NCBI GenBank assembly: GCA_964536015.1
Contig: CAZHVS010000005.1
Location: 124,001 to 188,000, forward strand
DNA: 64,000 nucleotides
Direction of reading: 5' to 3'
DNA from: CAZHVS01 sp964536015
GTDB lineage: Bacteria > Bacteroidota > Ignavibacteria > Ignavibacteriales > Ignavibacteriaceae
A program made the position numbers and the translations under genes. This document shows, in pieces, positions 17,942 to 26,978 of the stretch (position 1 is its first letter; every line of letters starts with the position of its first letter). The notes under the pieces were generated by a model. That model ran no database searches. It was not told where the DNA came from and worked only from the letters and a program-made list of their open reading frames with translations.

Positions 17942-18334
17942 ATGGGTCAACAACAATTATTACTCATCGTTCTTGGTGTTATCATAGTTGGTATCGCTAT
18001 CGTAGTTGGAATCAACTTATTCACCGCTAGTTCAGTTGAAGCAAATAAAGACGGAGTTGTAGCAGACAACCTTAATATTGCTTCATTAGCTCAACAATTC
18101 TACAAGAAGCCAACCGCAATGGGTGGTGGAAATAACACCTTCACTGGTTTCACAATTCCATCTAATTTACAAACAACTGCAAATGGAACATATACCGCGG
18201 TTGTAGCAGCTGCTTCAGTTACTATTACAGGTAAAGGAAATGTTCAGGACGCAGATGGAAAGGTTTACCAAGTTGTTACTACTGTAACTGCTAATAATAT
18301 TTCAACAGCAGCACCAACTAAAGTAAGTCCATAA
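17942..18334 (+). CDS. MGQQQ-type pilin, copy 3 (probable major pilin)
   Basis: 130 residues, nearly identical to copy 1 at the N terminus and in the GKGNVQDADGKVYQVVTTVT end. Unlike its neighbours, the gene uses many C-ending codons (ATC, ACC, AAC, TTC), typical of highly expressed genes in an AT-rich genome, and has a clean AAAGGA site. A strong terminator follows the stop codon. These features make it the likely main fibre subunit. Mature position 5 is Leu, so assembly cannot use the canonical Glu5 contact. The prepilin peptidase needed for Met-Gly cleavage is not in the window. Confidence 0.84.
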   Translation: MGQQQLLLIVLGVIIVGIAIVVGINLFTASSVEANKDGVVADNLNIASLAQQFYKKPTAMGGGNNTFTGFTIPSNLQTTANGTYTAVVAAASVTITGKGNVQDADGKVYQVVTTVTANNISTAAPTKVSP

Positions 18335-18361
18335 TTTTTTATTCTAATTAAAAAATTTCTT

Positions 18362-18393
18362 AAAGGCTGTCTTAAAAAGGCAGCCTTTTCTTT
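18362..18393 (+). terminator. Terminator/attenuator between pilins and assembly machinery
   Basis: AAAGGCTG (18362-18369) pairs with CAGCCTTT (18381-18388), followed by a T-rich tail. Because the assembly genes continue on the same strand 100 bp later without an obvious strong promoter, partial read-through would give high pilin and low machinery expression. Confidence 0.85.
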
Positions 18394-18489
18394 TAAACAA
18401 ATAGATATTTATAATGCACTAATATTAGATAATTAAATTTTATTTCTTATTTTTAGTCCGTTAATTTTTAACGATGCAAGAAAGAAAAT

Positions 18490-19869
18490 ATGGTTGAATG
18501 CCGATTCTCTGCAGAGAATGTTAATGGTAAAATTATTGGTGGTTCTATAACAGCCGATTCTTATAGCGATGCTAAGAAAAGAATAAATGAACTTGCTATA
18601 AAGAACCATCTAAAGATTCTTAAAATTGAAAAAAAATCCGGCTTTCTTTACAAAGCCCGAAAAGGGAATGAAAAGCCTGTAAAGGGTGAACAAAAAGCAT
18701 TCAGCAAAGAAGAGGTGATTGAGGCTCTTACAAGACTTGGATATAAAAATATCTCAGTAAATAAAGTGCTTCTGGATTTCAATGCTAAACCACCTAATGC
18801 GGATATTGTTACTTTTGTAAAAATCAGTGCTGAACTGCTTGAACAAAAACTTTCCTATGGTGAAATTCTTACTCTCTTGATTAATGATACTCAGAACAAA
18901 ACATTAAAAGAAACATTAAGAGATATCAATGCCGAGCTAAAGAAAGGTACTGATAGTCAAACAGTGTTTTTAAGGTATCAGTCTGTGTTTGGAAAATTTA
19001 CTGCATATATGCTTGGACTGGCATCTAAAAGCGGTAACATGGTGGAGATATACAAAGCAACAGCTAAATTTTTAGAAAGACAACAGGAGTTCAGAAAAAA
19101 TTTAAGAAGTGCATTAATCAGCCCATTGGTTACTATTGTCGTTCTGCTTGCTGCAGTAATGTATTACGTGGGATATATTTTCCCTGAAACAGCAAGAATG
19201 TTTGTTCGTTTTAAAATTGATTTACCTCCAATGACGGCATTCACTCTAAAGTTTAGTGATTTTCTTACCGAAAATATGGGTATAATTCTTGCAATATTTT
19301 TAATACCTGCATTTGTTATATGGCGATTAGCAAAAACGCCCAAAGGACAATTGATAGTAGATGGAATGATGTTTAAGTTGCCTATTATGGGAACTTTAAT
19401 TCATAAGACAGCTATAGAAGTTTTTTGCAGAGTGTTTTATACTCTTTATAGTGGTTCTGCAGAAAGCATTGAACCAATTAGAATTGCAGCAGAAGCCACA
19501 GGAAATCTTCATTTTGAAAACAGAATTAAAAATGTGGCAATTCCGTTGATGATTAAAAAAGGAATTGGTATTACTGAAGCTTTTGAACAGAGTGGAGTTT
19601 TTACCGATACAACAATAAACAGATTTCATTCTGGTGAAGAAACAGGAACAATTAAAAATACTGCATTGCAGCTTGCAAATTATTATGAAAGCGAGACAGT
19701 GTATAAACTTAAGAATATTATCGAATTGATACAGGTTATTATAGCAATGATTATTATGATTGTAATGATTGCTTTGACTCTAGTTTCTGCTGAAACGGCT
19801 ACAATAAAACCAAAAACTCCTGGAATGAGTGAGTTGCTATTTCAAATTAAAAATTATTTTTGGGTATGA
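18490..19869 (+). CDS. GspF/PilC-like inner-membrane platform protein
   Basis: 459 residues. A poorly conserved cytoplasmic N-terminal domain (about 1-95) precedes two T2SSF domains, roughly 100-235 and 300-455. Membrane helices lie at about 208-228, 260-280 and 420-445. It forms the platform that couples the assembly ATPase to pilin extraction from the membrane. Its TGA stop overlaps the ATG of the ATPase gene (ATGA), so translation is coupled. It heads the six-gene machinery operon ending at 26600. Confidence 0.9.
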   Translation: MVECRFSAENVNGKIIGGSITADSYSDAKKRINELAIKNHLKILKIEKKSGFLYKARKGNEKPVKGEQKAFSKEEVIEALTRLGYKNISVNKVLLDFNAKPPNADIVTFVKISAELLEQKLSYGEILTLLINDTQNKTLKETLRDINAELKKGTDSQTVFLRYQSVFGKFTAYMLGLASKSGNMVEIYKATAKFLERQQEFRKNLRSALISPLVTIVVLLAAVMYYVGYIFPETARMFVRFKIDLPPMTAFTLKFSDFLTENMGIILAIFLIPAFVIWRLAKTPKGQLIVDGMMFKLPIMGTLIHKTAIEVFCRVFYTLYSGSAESIEPIRIAAEATGNLHFENRIKNVAIPLMIKKGIGITEAFEQSGVFTDTTINRFHSGEETGTIKNTALQLANYYESETVYKLKNIIELIQVIIAMIIMIVMIALTLVSAETATIKPKTPGMSELLFQIKNYFWV

Positions 19870-21659
19870 TTGATTCAAATTTAGAATACACAGATAAGAT
19901 TGGTTATCTTCTCTTCAAGAAGGGAATAATTGATGCCTCAGTGCTTGAAAAAGCTTTAACTGTTAAAAGTAATGAAACAGGAAAAATTAAAAGAAGCATT
20001 GCTCAAATTTTAGTTCAGGATTTTAACTTTGATCACGATTTGATTTTCCGTGAAGTTGCAACACTTTTTGCTTTCCGTGAACTTGATACAAGTATAAACG
20101 AATTTACTCCTGAAAAACTTGAACGAATAAAGCAAATGATAAATGCAACCGGTGAAGAGAATAAAGATTTTATGATAAAACATAAAATTATTCCTCTCGG
20201 TTTTGATGAGAAGCAAAAAGATAAACTAATTCTTGTTGCGATTGATCCAACAGAAAGATCCATTCCTAAAATTGCTTTTAATCTAAGTGCAAAAAAATAT
20301 GAAGTCCTTTACATTAAGAAAAAAGAACTTGATGCTTTAATCGAAAAACTTTTTCCTCCAGAAAATGTATTCTTAAAACAACTTGAAGAAATGCCTTCTG
20401 ATATTGAAGTTGAAGAAGGAGTAGAAAAAAGTTTAAGTGAAGAAGAGCTTGATGCCGAAATTAATAAAAGTGCTTTAATAAATCTTATTGAAGCCGCGCT
20501 AGTTGAAGGTGTAAGAAAAGGTGTAAGCGATATTCATTTTGTTCCCAAATCAAATAAATCTACAGATATCGTTTTTCGTCTTGATGGAAATCTTCAGTTG
20601 TGGCATACACAGGAAAATACTTCACCGGAAGCTGTTATTGCGGTTGTAAAAGATCGTTCAAAGGGACTTGATCGTTTTGAAAGAGAAAAAGCTCAGGACG
20701 GTTTTATTCAGCGTGAAATTGATGGTCATATTATTCGCTTTAGAGTTTCCGTCCTTCCTATGGTTGGAACTGAGTTAAAGAACAAATTTGAAAGTATTGT
20801 TATAAGAATTCTTGATGATAGAAAAGTTATCAGAGATCTTAATCTTTTGGGTTTAACAGGTTATGCAAAATCTGCTTTTGAAAAAGCTATAAGACAACCT
20901 CAGGGAATGGTAATTCTGACAGGTCCAACCGGAAGCGGAAAAAGTACCACCCTAGTTGCAGCTTTGTATCAGGTTATTGATCCAACAGTAAATACACTTA
21001 CAGTTGAAGATCCTGTTGAATATGTAATTGAAGGTGCCCGACAACTAAAAATTGGTCACAAGATGAATTTTGAACAGGCGATAAGGGCTATTCTAAGACA
21101 CGATCCCGATATTGTTCTTGTAGGTGAAATGAGAGATAAAGAAACTGCTGAAGTTGCCATTAAACTTGCCAACACAGGGCACTTGACTTTTTCAACTCTT
21201 CACACTAACGATGCTCCAAGTGCTGTTGCACGTCTTTATAAAATGGGAATTGAACCATTCCTTATTGCTTATGCAATTAATATTATTGTGGCACAAAGAC
21301 TTATTCGAAGGCTTTGTCCAAACTGTAAACGCAAAGTAACAAAACTTGATGAAGAACTTCTAATAAGCCTAGACCAAAAAATTGAAGACTGGGTTAATTA
21401 TCCTATTTATGAACCGGTTGGATGCGAGAAGTGCTTTAACTCCGGCTATAAAGGTCGAATAGCAATTCATGAAGCATTATATTTTTCAAAAGACTTACGA
21501 AGAATAATTTTAAAATCTGGTTCTGAAGTTGATGAAGAACAAATTAGAATTCAGGCAAAGAAAGATGGTACACTAAATTTACGTGAATGTGGTTTTGAAA
21601 AAGTTAGACTTGGTTTAACGTCTATTGAAGAAGTTATTGCTGGAACATCTGAAGATTAA
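19866..21659 (+). CDS. GspE/PilB-type assembly ATPase
   Basis: The start is set at ATG 19866, which overlaps the preceding stop as ATGA; a TTG six bases upstream is less likely. The 597-residue protein has an N-terminal MshEN-like domain (about 1-150) and the secretion ATPase core with Walker A GPTGSGKST (353-361), Asp box, Walker B LVGEMRDKETAE and His box. A zinc-binding four-cysteine motif (Cys484, Cys487, Cys520, Cys523) is typical of GspE/PilB and absent from PilT. It powers fibre extension from the cytoplasmic face of the platform protein. Confidence 0.94.
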   Translation: MIDSNLEYTDKIGYLLFKKGIIDASVLEKALTVKSNETGKIKRSIAQILVQDFNFDHDLIFREVATLFAFRELDTSINEFTPEKLERIKQMINATGEENKDFMIKHKIIPLGFDEKQKDKLILVAIDPTERSIPKIAFNLSAKKYEVLYIKKKELDALIEKLFPPENVFLKQLEEMPSDIEVEEGVEKSLSEEELDAEINKSALINLIEAALVEGVRKGVSDIHFVPKSNKSTDIVFRLDGNLQLWHTQENTSPEAVIAVVKDRSKGLDRFEREKAQDGFIQREIDGHIIRFRVSVLPMVGTELKNKFESIVIRILDDRKVIRDLNLLGLTGYAKSAFEKAIRQPQGMVILTGPTGSGKSTTLVAALYQVIDPTVNTLTVEDPVEYVIEGARQLKIGHKMNFEQAIRAILRHDPDIVLVGEMRDKETAEVAIKLANTGHLTFSTLHTNDAPSAVARLYKMGIEPFLIAYAINIIVAQRLIRRLCPNCKRKVTKLDEELLISLDQKIEDWVNYPIYEPVGCEKCFNSGYKGRIAIHEALYFSKDLRRIILKSGSEVDEEQIRIQAKKDGTLNLRECGFEKVRLGLTSIEEVIAGTSED

Positions 21660-21727
21660 TTTTTTACAGCATTAAATAATTTTGTAATTTGCATTTGTAT
21701 ATAGAAAATGAACTGATAAATTTTTGA

Positions 21728-22951
21728 ATGATTGATGATATCAGAAAAATAATTGAAAAATTCTTAACGAGAGTTCCACCTACGTATAGAGGGCAGGACA
21801 GAGTTGGATATTTTATTGATAAATTTGAATACTTTACTCTTGAAGATCGTCTTTTATTTCAAAAATTTTTTGATAAAGTATTAACGACAATGATTGACCG
21901 CGAAGCTTCGGACCTTGAATTTGGCGGCTTTGGTACTGATGGATATATTTGGTTTAGAACGTATGGTAAAAAAGAAAGAGCAAATGAATTATCCCGCTTT
22001 CGACTTGATGAACTCGCAATTTTAATTATTAATCTGTTGAATGAAAACCAGAGAAGATATCTTGTTGTAACTAAAAGTATAGATTTTAGTTATACTTTCC
22101 TTTATGAGCGCAGAAACGAAAACATAAGATTTAGAGCAACATGTTATTTTGATCTTGATCATCTTGCTCTTAATATGAGAATGATTAATCCAACTATTCG
22201 GCCAATTGAATCATTAGATTTCAATCCAAATGTTATAAAAGTTTTAAGTCACTCATATATAAAATTTGGATTAACATTAATAACCGGAATAACAGGTTCA
22301 GGAAAATCCGCAACACTCGATTCAATAATTGATTATCACAATAAATTTGATCCTGCTCATATAGTTATAATTGGTTCACCAATTGAATATGTTCATAAAT
22401 CCGGGGTATCAATTGTTCGTCATAGAGAAGTTGGAAGAGATGTGTTGTCTTTCAAAGATGGCGTTGTTCAATGTTTAAGACAGGATCCTGATATAATTGT
22501 TATTGGTGAAATGAGAGATCCTGATACAATAATGGCGGCTCTTGAAATTACCGATACTGGTCATAAAGTCTTTTCAACTTTGCATACGTCCTCTGCAGTC
22601 GAATCAATCGATAGAATAATTGCAGAAGTACCTTCTGTTGAACAGGAAAGAGTACGTAATAGACTTGCCGATATTCTTACTTGTGTTGTTTCTCAAAAGC
22701 TTGTGCCAACTGTAAATAACAAATTAGTTCTTGCAAAGGAAGTGCTGATTGTTACCTCAAGTGTTAAGGCTGCAATTAAAAATAACAATACCGGCGAAAT
22801 TTATATGATGATAAATCAGGGTGGTCAATATGGAATGATCACTATGGAACAGGATTTGAAAAGACTTTATTTGTCAAAAAAGATTACATTAGAAAATGCA
22901 ATTGCATTTGCAAACAACAAAGTAAGGATGCAGCAAATACTATCTGCATAA
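21728..22951 (+). CDS. PilT-like ATPase of the pilus locus
   Basis: 407 residues. Walker A is GITGSGKS (187-194), Walker B VIGEMRDPDTI, and a His box STLHTSSAVESIDRI follows, all in the PilT/PilU arrangement; the zinc motif of PilB is missing. The Walker A motif starts ITG where PilT proteins normally have PTG, and the N-terminal domain is diverged. The likely role is fibre retraction or depolymerisation. It lies 68 bp after the PilB-like gene and 4 bp before the PilM/PilN-like gene. Confidence 0.88.
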   Translation: MIDDIRKIIEKFLTRVPPTYRGQDRVGYFIDKFEYFTLEDRLLFQKFFDKVLTTMIDREASDLEFGGFGTDGYIWFRTYGKKERANELSRFRLDELAILIINLLNENQRRYLVVTKSIDFSYTFLYERRNENIRFRATCYFDLDHLALNMRMINPTIRPIESLDFNPNVIKVLSHSYIKFGLTLITGITGSGKSATLDSIIDYHNKFDPAHIVIIGSPIEYVHKSGVSIVRHREVGRDVLSFKDGVVQCLRQDPDIIVIGEMRDPDTIMAALEITDTGHKVFSTLHTSSAVESIDRIIAEVPSVEQERVRNRLADILTCVVSQKLVPTVNNKLVLAKEVLIVTSSVKAAIKNNNTGEIYMMINQGGQYGMITMEQDLKRLYLSKKITLENAIAFANNKVRMQQILSA

Positions 22952-22955
22952 AAGT

Positions 22956-24494
22956 ATGAAACCAGTAGTTTGTATATATTGTGAAGGTAATGACACGAAA
23001 CTTGCAGTGCTATCAAAAGAGAATGGCACTTTAAAGCTTTCACGTGCTGCATCAATTGACGTACTAAGAGCAGCCCAGTCAATTAATGACACTAATAATC
23101 AAGGAAATTTATTAGATGCAGGTGCAGGCTTAACTTTAGATACTCAAGGGGCGGGAATTGCTTCTACTTCAGAAGCTGTTTTTGAAGGTCTTGCAAGTGC
23201 AGAATTATCAGGGATAAAACTTCATCAACATCATTTTATAACTGCTTTAACAGAACCTTCAATTTATTATCAGGTTGTCTCTGGTAAAACTGTTGCTGAG
23301 TCATCAACAGTCGAAGAGACCATTGAAAAAGGTAAAACAAAGAAAAAGAAAAAAATTGATGTAAAAAATTTCGGATCAATTGAGTTGTCTTCTGGACAAA
23401 AGCTGTCTGCACATTTATCTGAAGATGTAAATTGTTTTAAAGCTATTTCAGGACTGGCTCAGTATAATCATAGAAGGTATTATAAAATAGTTTCTGTTAA
23501 AAGTGCTGAAATATCCCTTTCTCGTTACGTTGCAAAATCTAAAAAATTTTTTCCTGATGATTATTCTCTAATTGTTTATATCGGGAAAGAATATAGCAAA
23601 CTTATCTTTCTACATGGAAGAAAATTAAAACATATTGGTGCTACACTTGATGTGGGGACATCAAATCTTCATACGTACGATGTTTATTTTTCAAAAATTC
23701 TTTTGGAAATGGAAAATGGCCAAATTCCTAATCTTGATAACATAGTGGTATGCGGAGAAGATGATTCTGAAAATTTAATCCTCTCATTTTATGGTACATT
23801 CCCTGAAGCAAACGTCAGCCGGCTTGAATTTGAAAATATTAATGTCAACGGACTTTCTGAAGAGGTAAGAACAAAAATTTCCTCCTTCGCTGTTCCTATT
23901 GCTGTTGCAACAGAATATTATGAAGAACTTGCAAAAGAATTTGTAGGAATCAATCTTCTTCCTGACTACATAAAAGAAGAACAAAAATTCTTTCAGTTTG
24001 GATGGCACGGTTATCTTGTGCTTCCATTACTGTTTATTACTGCTTTTTATATTACTTACCAGATTTTGTCAAATCAATTAAAAATCAATAAGCTTCATAG
24101 TGAAATTGCAGTGCAGGAAGATTTAAAACAGCGCAATATGCAATTGTTAACTCAAATAGAGGCCCTTGATGCCCGCATAAGTAATTTTGATCAGACACAA
24201 GCTATTCTTGATACTCTTGCAAAAGGAAGTGAAATATGGGGAGAAGCACTTGAAAAAATTTCTGATTTTTCTGCTTCCAAAAAATGTTTGTGGACAAGAA
24301 TTCTTGCTATTAAAGAAGAAGATATTATTAGTCTTGAAGGGCATTCGCTTAATAAGTTTATTCTGACTGACTTTGCATCAAAAATAGATTCTGCCACTTT
24401 GAAGAATATAAGTTATGATCCTATTAAAGAAAAAGATGCATATAGATATGTACTCAACTTCAAATTATCAGGTTTAACAAAAATACCGGAATGA
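22956..24494 (+). CDS. PilM-PilN fusion (GspL-like alignment protein)
   Basis: 512 residues. Residues 1-320 look like a diverged actin-like PilM domain. They are followed by G-I-N-L-L-P (332-336), the hallmark N terminus of PilN that binds PilM in other species, then a membrane helix (about 352-372) and a coiled coil plus ferredoxin-like periplasmic domain (375-512). PilM and PilN are separate genes in most type IV pilus systems, so this is a natural fusion resembling GspL. A Lys-rich insert lies near residues 125-135. It overlaps the next gene as ATGA, implying translational coupling. Confidence 0.78.
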   Translation: MKPVVCIYCEGNDTKLAVLSKENGTLKLSRAASIDVLRAAQSINDTNNQGNLLDAGAGLTLDTQGAGIASTSEAVFEGLASAELSGIKLHQHHFITALTEPSIYYQVVSGKTVAESSTVEETIEKGKTKKKKKIDVKNFGSIELSSGQKLSAHLSEDVNCFKAISGLAQYNHRRYYKIVSVKSAEISLSRYVAKSKKFFPDDYSLIVYIGKEYSKLIFLHGRKLKHIGATLDVGTSNLHTYDVYFSKILLEMENGQIPNLDNIVVCGEDDSENLILSFYGTFPEANVSRLEFENINVNGLSEEVRTKISSFAVPIAVATEYYEELAKEFVGINLLPDYIKEEQKFFQFGWHGYLVLPLLFITAFYITYQILSNQLKINKLHSEIAVQEDLKQRNMQLLTQIEALDARISNFDQTQAILDTLAKGSEIWGEALEKISDFSASKKCLWTRILAIKEEDIISLEGHSLNKFILTDFASKIDSATLKNISYDPIKEKDAYRYVLNFKLSGLTKIPE

Positions 24495-25378
24495 ACAGAA
24501 AAATTAAAAATACGTTAGCTCTTGTTGGTGTTTTAATATTACTTGCTGTACTTGGTTTCGGTTATATTTTTATTTTTCAGAAAACAAGTATAAAACACAA
24601 AACTGAAGAGCTTAATAATCTTAAAGCAGTTGTGTATGATCCCGAAATACTAAGCCAGCAGCTTCAGGAAAGAATATTGAAAGCAGCAACTCTGGATTCA
24701 GTGCTTGCGGCAAGAAAATTCAATATACCTCAAAACTTATCTACATTAAAATTTTTTGATTTCATCAACTTAATTTCTACAAAACTTTCTTCCGATGCCA
24801 AGTTTAACATAGAATATATTGATACAAGACCAGAAAAAGATTTTTATTTGCATCAATATAAATTAATAGGAGTAGGTTCTTTTAATGACGTTTATCAACT
24901 TGTTTATGCAATTGAACAAAGTAAAGAATTGAAAAAGGTTAAGAATTTAAATCTTAGTAATTATGTTTTGGCACAGGAAGGAAAGTTGCCAAAATTCCTG
25001 GTTAATTTTCAGATTACTGCTGCAGTATATTTTTCAATGGATAACAGGTTCGCAGTTTCTGAGTATAAGGAAAATAATTTGAATGCAAGAAAATTGTATG
25101 ATGTTTTTTATCCATTAATTAGGACTGAAATTCCACCAAATCTTGAAGGGCTTTTGGATGTGCAGGGAGCAAGACTACTCGCTATTGTACCCGAAGGAGC
25201 TTTTCTTACTGACATTAAAGGAAATTCATACTTGTTGATGGAAGGTGATGAAGTTTATTTAGGATATCTTACAAAAATTGATACAAAAAATTATAAGGTA
25301 AGATTTATTTTAAACAAAGGTGGTATAGTTGAAACCATTGACCTTCAATTAGAAAAAGAAATTATAAGTAAAGAATAA
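24491..25378 (+). CDS. PilO-like protein with PilP-like C-terminal domain
   Basis: 295 residues. A single membrane helix (about 9-30), a short coiled coil (33-70) and a ferredoxin-like domain (75-175) match the layout of PilO/GspM. The last 85 residues (about 210-292: DVQGARLLAIVPEGAFLTD ... VRFILNKGG) have the short beta-strand pattern of PilP/GspC homology-region domains, which contact the secretin. No separate pilP gene is present, so a PilO-PilP fusion is proposed. The PilP assignment is an inference from order, length and strand pattern. Confidence 0.65.
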   Translation: MNRKIKNTLALVGVLILLAVLGFGYIFIFQKTSIKHKTEELNNLKAVVYDPEILSQQLQERILKAATLDSVLAARKFNIPQNLSTLKFFDFINLISTKLSSDAKFNIEYIDTRPEKDFYLHQYKLIGVGSFNDVYQLVYAIEQSKELKKVKNLNLSNYVLAQEGKLPKFLVNFQITAAVYFSMDNRFAVSEYKENNLNARKLYDVFYPLIRTEIPPNLEGLLDVQGARLLAIVPEGAFLTDIKGNSYLLMEGDEVYLGYLTKIDTKNYKVRFILNKGGIVETIDLQLEKEIISKE

Positions 25379-25388
25379 GAGTTTCATT

Positions 25389-26600
25389 ATGAAAAAGATA
25401 TTTAAAAGTTTGCTTTTAATTTTGTTTGTAGTAACAATTTCATTTGCTCAGCAGGGTGTTGAAAAAATGTTGAACGAATATACCCGCCCGGATGAAGTTG
25501 TTTCTATGTCTGCTAATCTTCCTTTTAACCAGGCGATTGAACTTATTAGCAAGGTTAGCGAAGTAAGAAAAGGAAAAAAGATTGTTCTTGGAGTAGAAAG
25601 AGTTCTTCCTATTGGTGTCGAAATTAAAAATATGCAATACGAAAAAGCACTGATGATTATAGTGCAGTATGCCAATCTTATTATGGAAGAACGTGACGAC
25701 CTAATTATTATCAAGAAAAAAGTTGAGATTGTTTCTGACAAAACAAAAGATAACTTTGCTGAAATAGATGCACGTGAAGTTCGAATCTCGGCAATATTTT
25801 TTGAGGCTGATATCGAAGGTTTAAAGGAACGTGGCATAAACTGGCAATTTCTTTTAAGTAAAAAAGGATTTGATATTGGAACAGAAATGACTTCTACAGC
25901 AACTTCTAACGCTTCTAGCGATGGAACGAGCAGTAATTTTAGTGTTAATACTAGTTCTGAATTTGGTATGGGCTCATTCTTTGGAGAGGCTTTAGCATTA
26001 TTTAAGTTTATTGAAAGTGAAAAACTGGGAGAAGTTATTGCAAGTCCAAATATTACAGTAAGAGACGGACAGGAAGGGAAAATTCAGGTTGGCTCGGACT
26101 ATTCTATTAAGCAAAGAGATTTTGCCGGTAATGTTACAGATTTTTTCTTTCAGACCGGTTCGATTATAAATGTAACTCCACACGTTTATGTTGCTGATGG
26201 AATTCCTTATACCTTGTTACATCTACGAGTAGAAAGAAGTACTGGAATTCCCGGTGAAGTAAGTACCGAAATCAGGAAAACCTCAGCAACAACGCAGGTG
26301 TTGATGCTTGATGGAGAAGAGACGGTTATTGGTGGTTTGTTTCTGAACGATGAAAAAACAGAAAGAGTTGGAATCCCATTTTTAAAAGACTTACCCTGGT
26401 GGGTTTTAGGAATACGTTATCTTGCTGGTGCGGATAAAATAACCGTAACAAAAAAAGAACTTGTTATTCTTATTAAAGTTGAACTTCTTCCAACGCTGAA
26501 GGAGAGACTTGCTAATCCTAACTTTGATAATAAACTTAAAAATGAAATACAGAATTACAAGGATAAAATTAAATATTATAAATTTGAAAATCAGAACTAA
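25389..26600 (+). CDS. Short GspD/PilQ-family secretin
   Basis: 403 residues. Signal peptide (about 1-20, ending SFAQQ), one small N-domain (about 35-115), then a secretin domain (about 145-370) with IASPNITVRDGQEGKIQVG, the VTPHV strand and the closing LVILIKVELLP. Secretins form the outer-membrane pore for pili and type II secretion. Length is short: PilQ proteins normally exceed 600 residues, so extra N-domains and AMIN domains are missing. It is the last gene of the machinery operon, 12 bp before a CheY-like gene. Confidence 0.88.
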   Translation: MKKIFKSLLLILFVVTISFAQQGVEKMLNEYTRPDEVVSMSANLPFNQAIELISKVSEVRKGKKIVLGVERVLPIGVEIKNMQYEKALMIIVQYANLIMEERDDLIIIKKKVEIVSDKTKDNFAEIDAREVRISAIFFEADIEGLKERGINWQFLLSKKGFDIGTEMTSTATSNASSDGTSSNFSVNTSSEFGMGSFFGEALALFKFIESEKLGEVIASPNITVRDGQEGKIQVGSDYSIKQRDFAGNVTDFFFQTGSIINVTPHVYVADGIPYTLLHLRVERSTGIPGEVSTEIRKTSATTQVLMLDGEETVIGGLFLNDEKTERVGIPFLKDLPWWVLGIRYLAGADKITVTKKELVILIKVELLPTLKERLANPNFDNKLKNEIQNYKDKIKYYKFENQN

Positions 26601-26612
26601 TTGTGAATTGAT

Positions 26613-26978
26613 ATGGAAAGAATTTTAATTGTTGATGATGATATAAGCCTTTGCAAAGTTTTACAGGAAGAGCTTGTTGAAATTGGATATACAACACATT
26701 TTGTAAATGGTGCTGATGAAGCATTCTCTTTTATTAAAGAAAATAAAATTGATTTAATGCTTCTCGATTTAAAAATGCCCGGAAAAGATGGTTTTGATGT
26801 TTTACGCGAATTTGAAAACAAACAGGTTGATTTTAAAATTATAGTACTAACTGCATATGCGGATGTTAAAAGTGCAATTGAGGCTACCAGAATGGGTGCT
26901 GCGGATTTTTTAAGTAAACCGTACGACTTTGATGAATTGCTTATTACTATTGCCCGCGTTTTGCAAAAAGACAAATAA
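26613..26978 (+). CDS. CheY-like single-domain response regulator
   Basis: 121 residues made only of a receiver domain: acidic pocket Asp8-Asp10, phospho-acceptor Asp52 in LMLLDLKMPG, conserved Thr and the Lys-Pro pair in LSKPYDF. There is no output domain, so it acts as a phosphate relay or by protein binding. It lies between the secretin gene and a hybrid kinase gene that starts one base after its stop, suggesting that kinase as partner. Similar lone receivers often control pilus motility. Confidence 0.93.
   Translation: MERILIVDDDISLCKVLQEELVEIGYTTHFVNGADEAFSFIKENKIDLMLLDLKMPGKDGFDVLREFENKQVDFKIIVLTAYADVKSAIEATRMGAADFLSKPYDFDELLITIARVLQKDK

Noticed and set aside
25770..25795. GTTCGAATC, like a tRNA T-arm
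   Set aside because: It is inside the secretin coding frame and lacks a CCA end, anticodon arm or acceptor pairing.
18490..26600. Classical type II secretion system
   Set aside because: MGQQQ pilins, a PilT-like ATPase and a PilM-like actin domain point to a pilus-like system, though GspL-like fusion keeps the type II option partly open.
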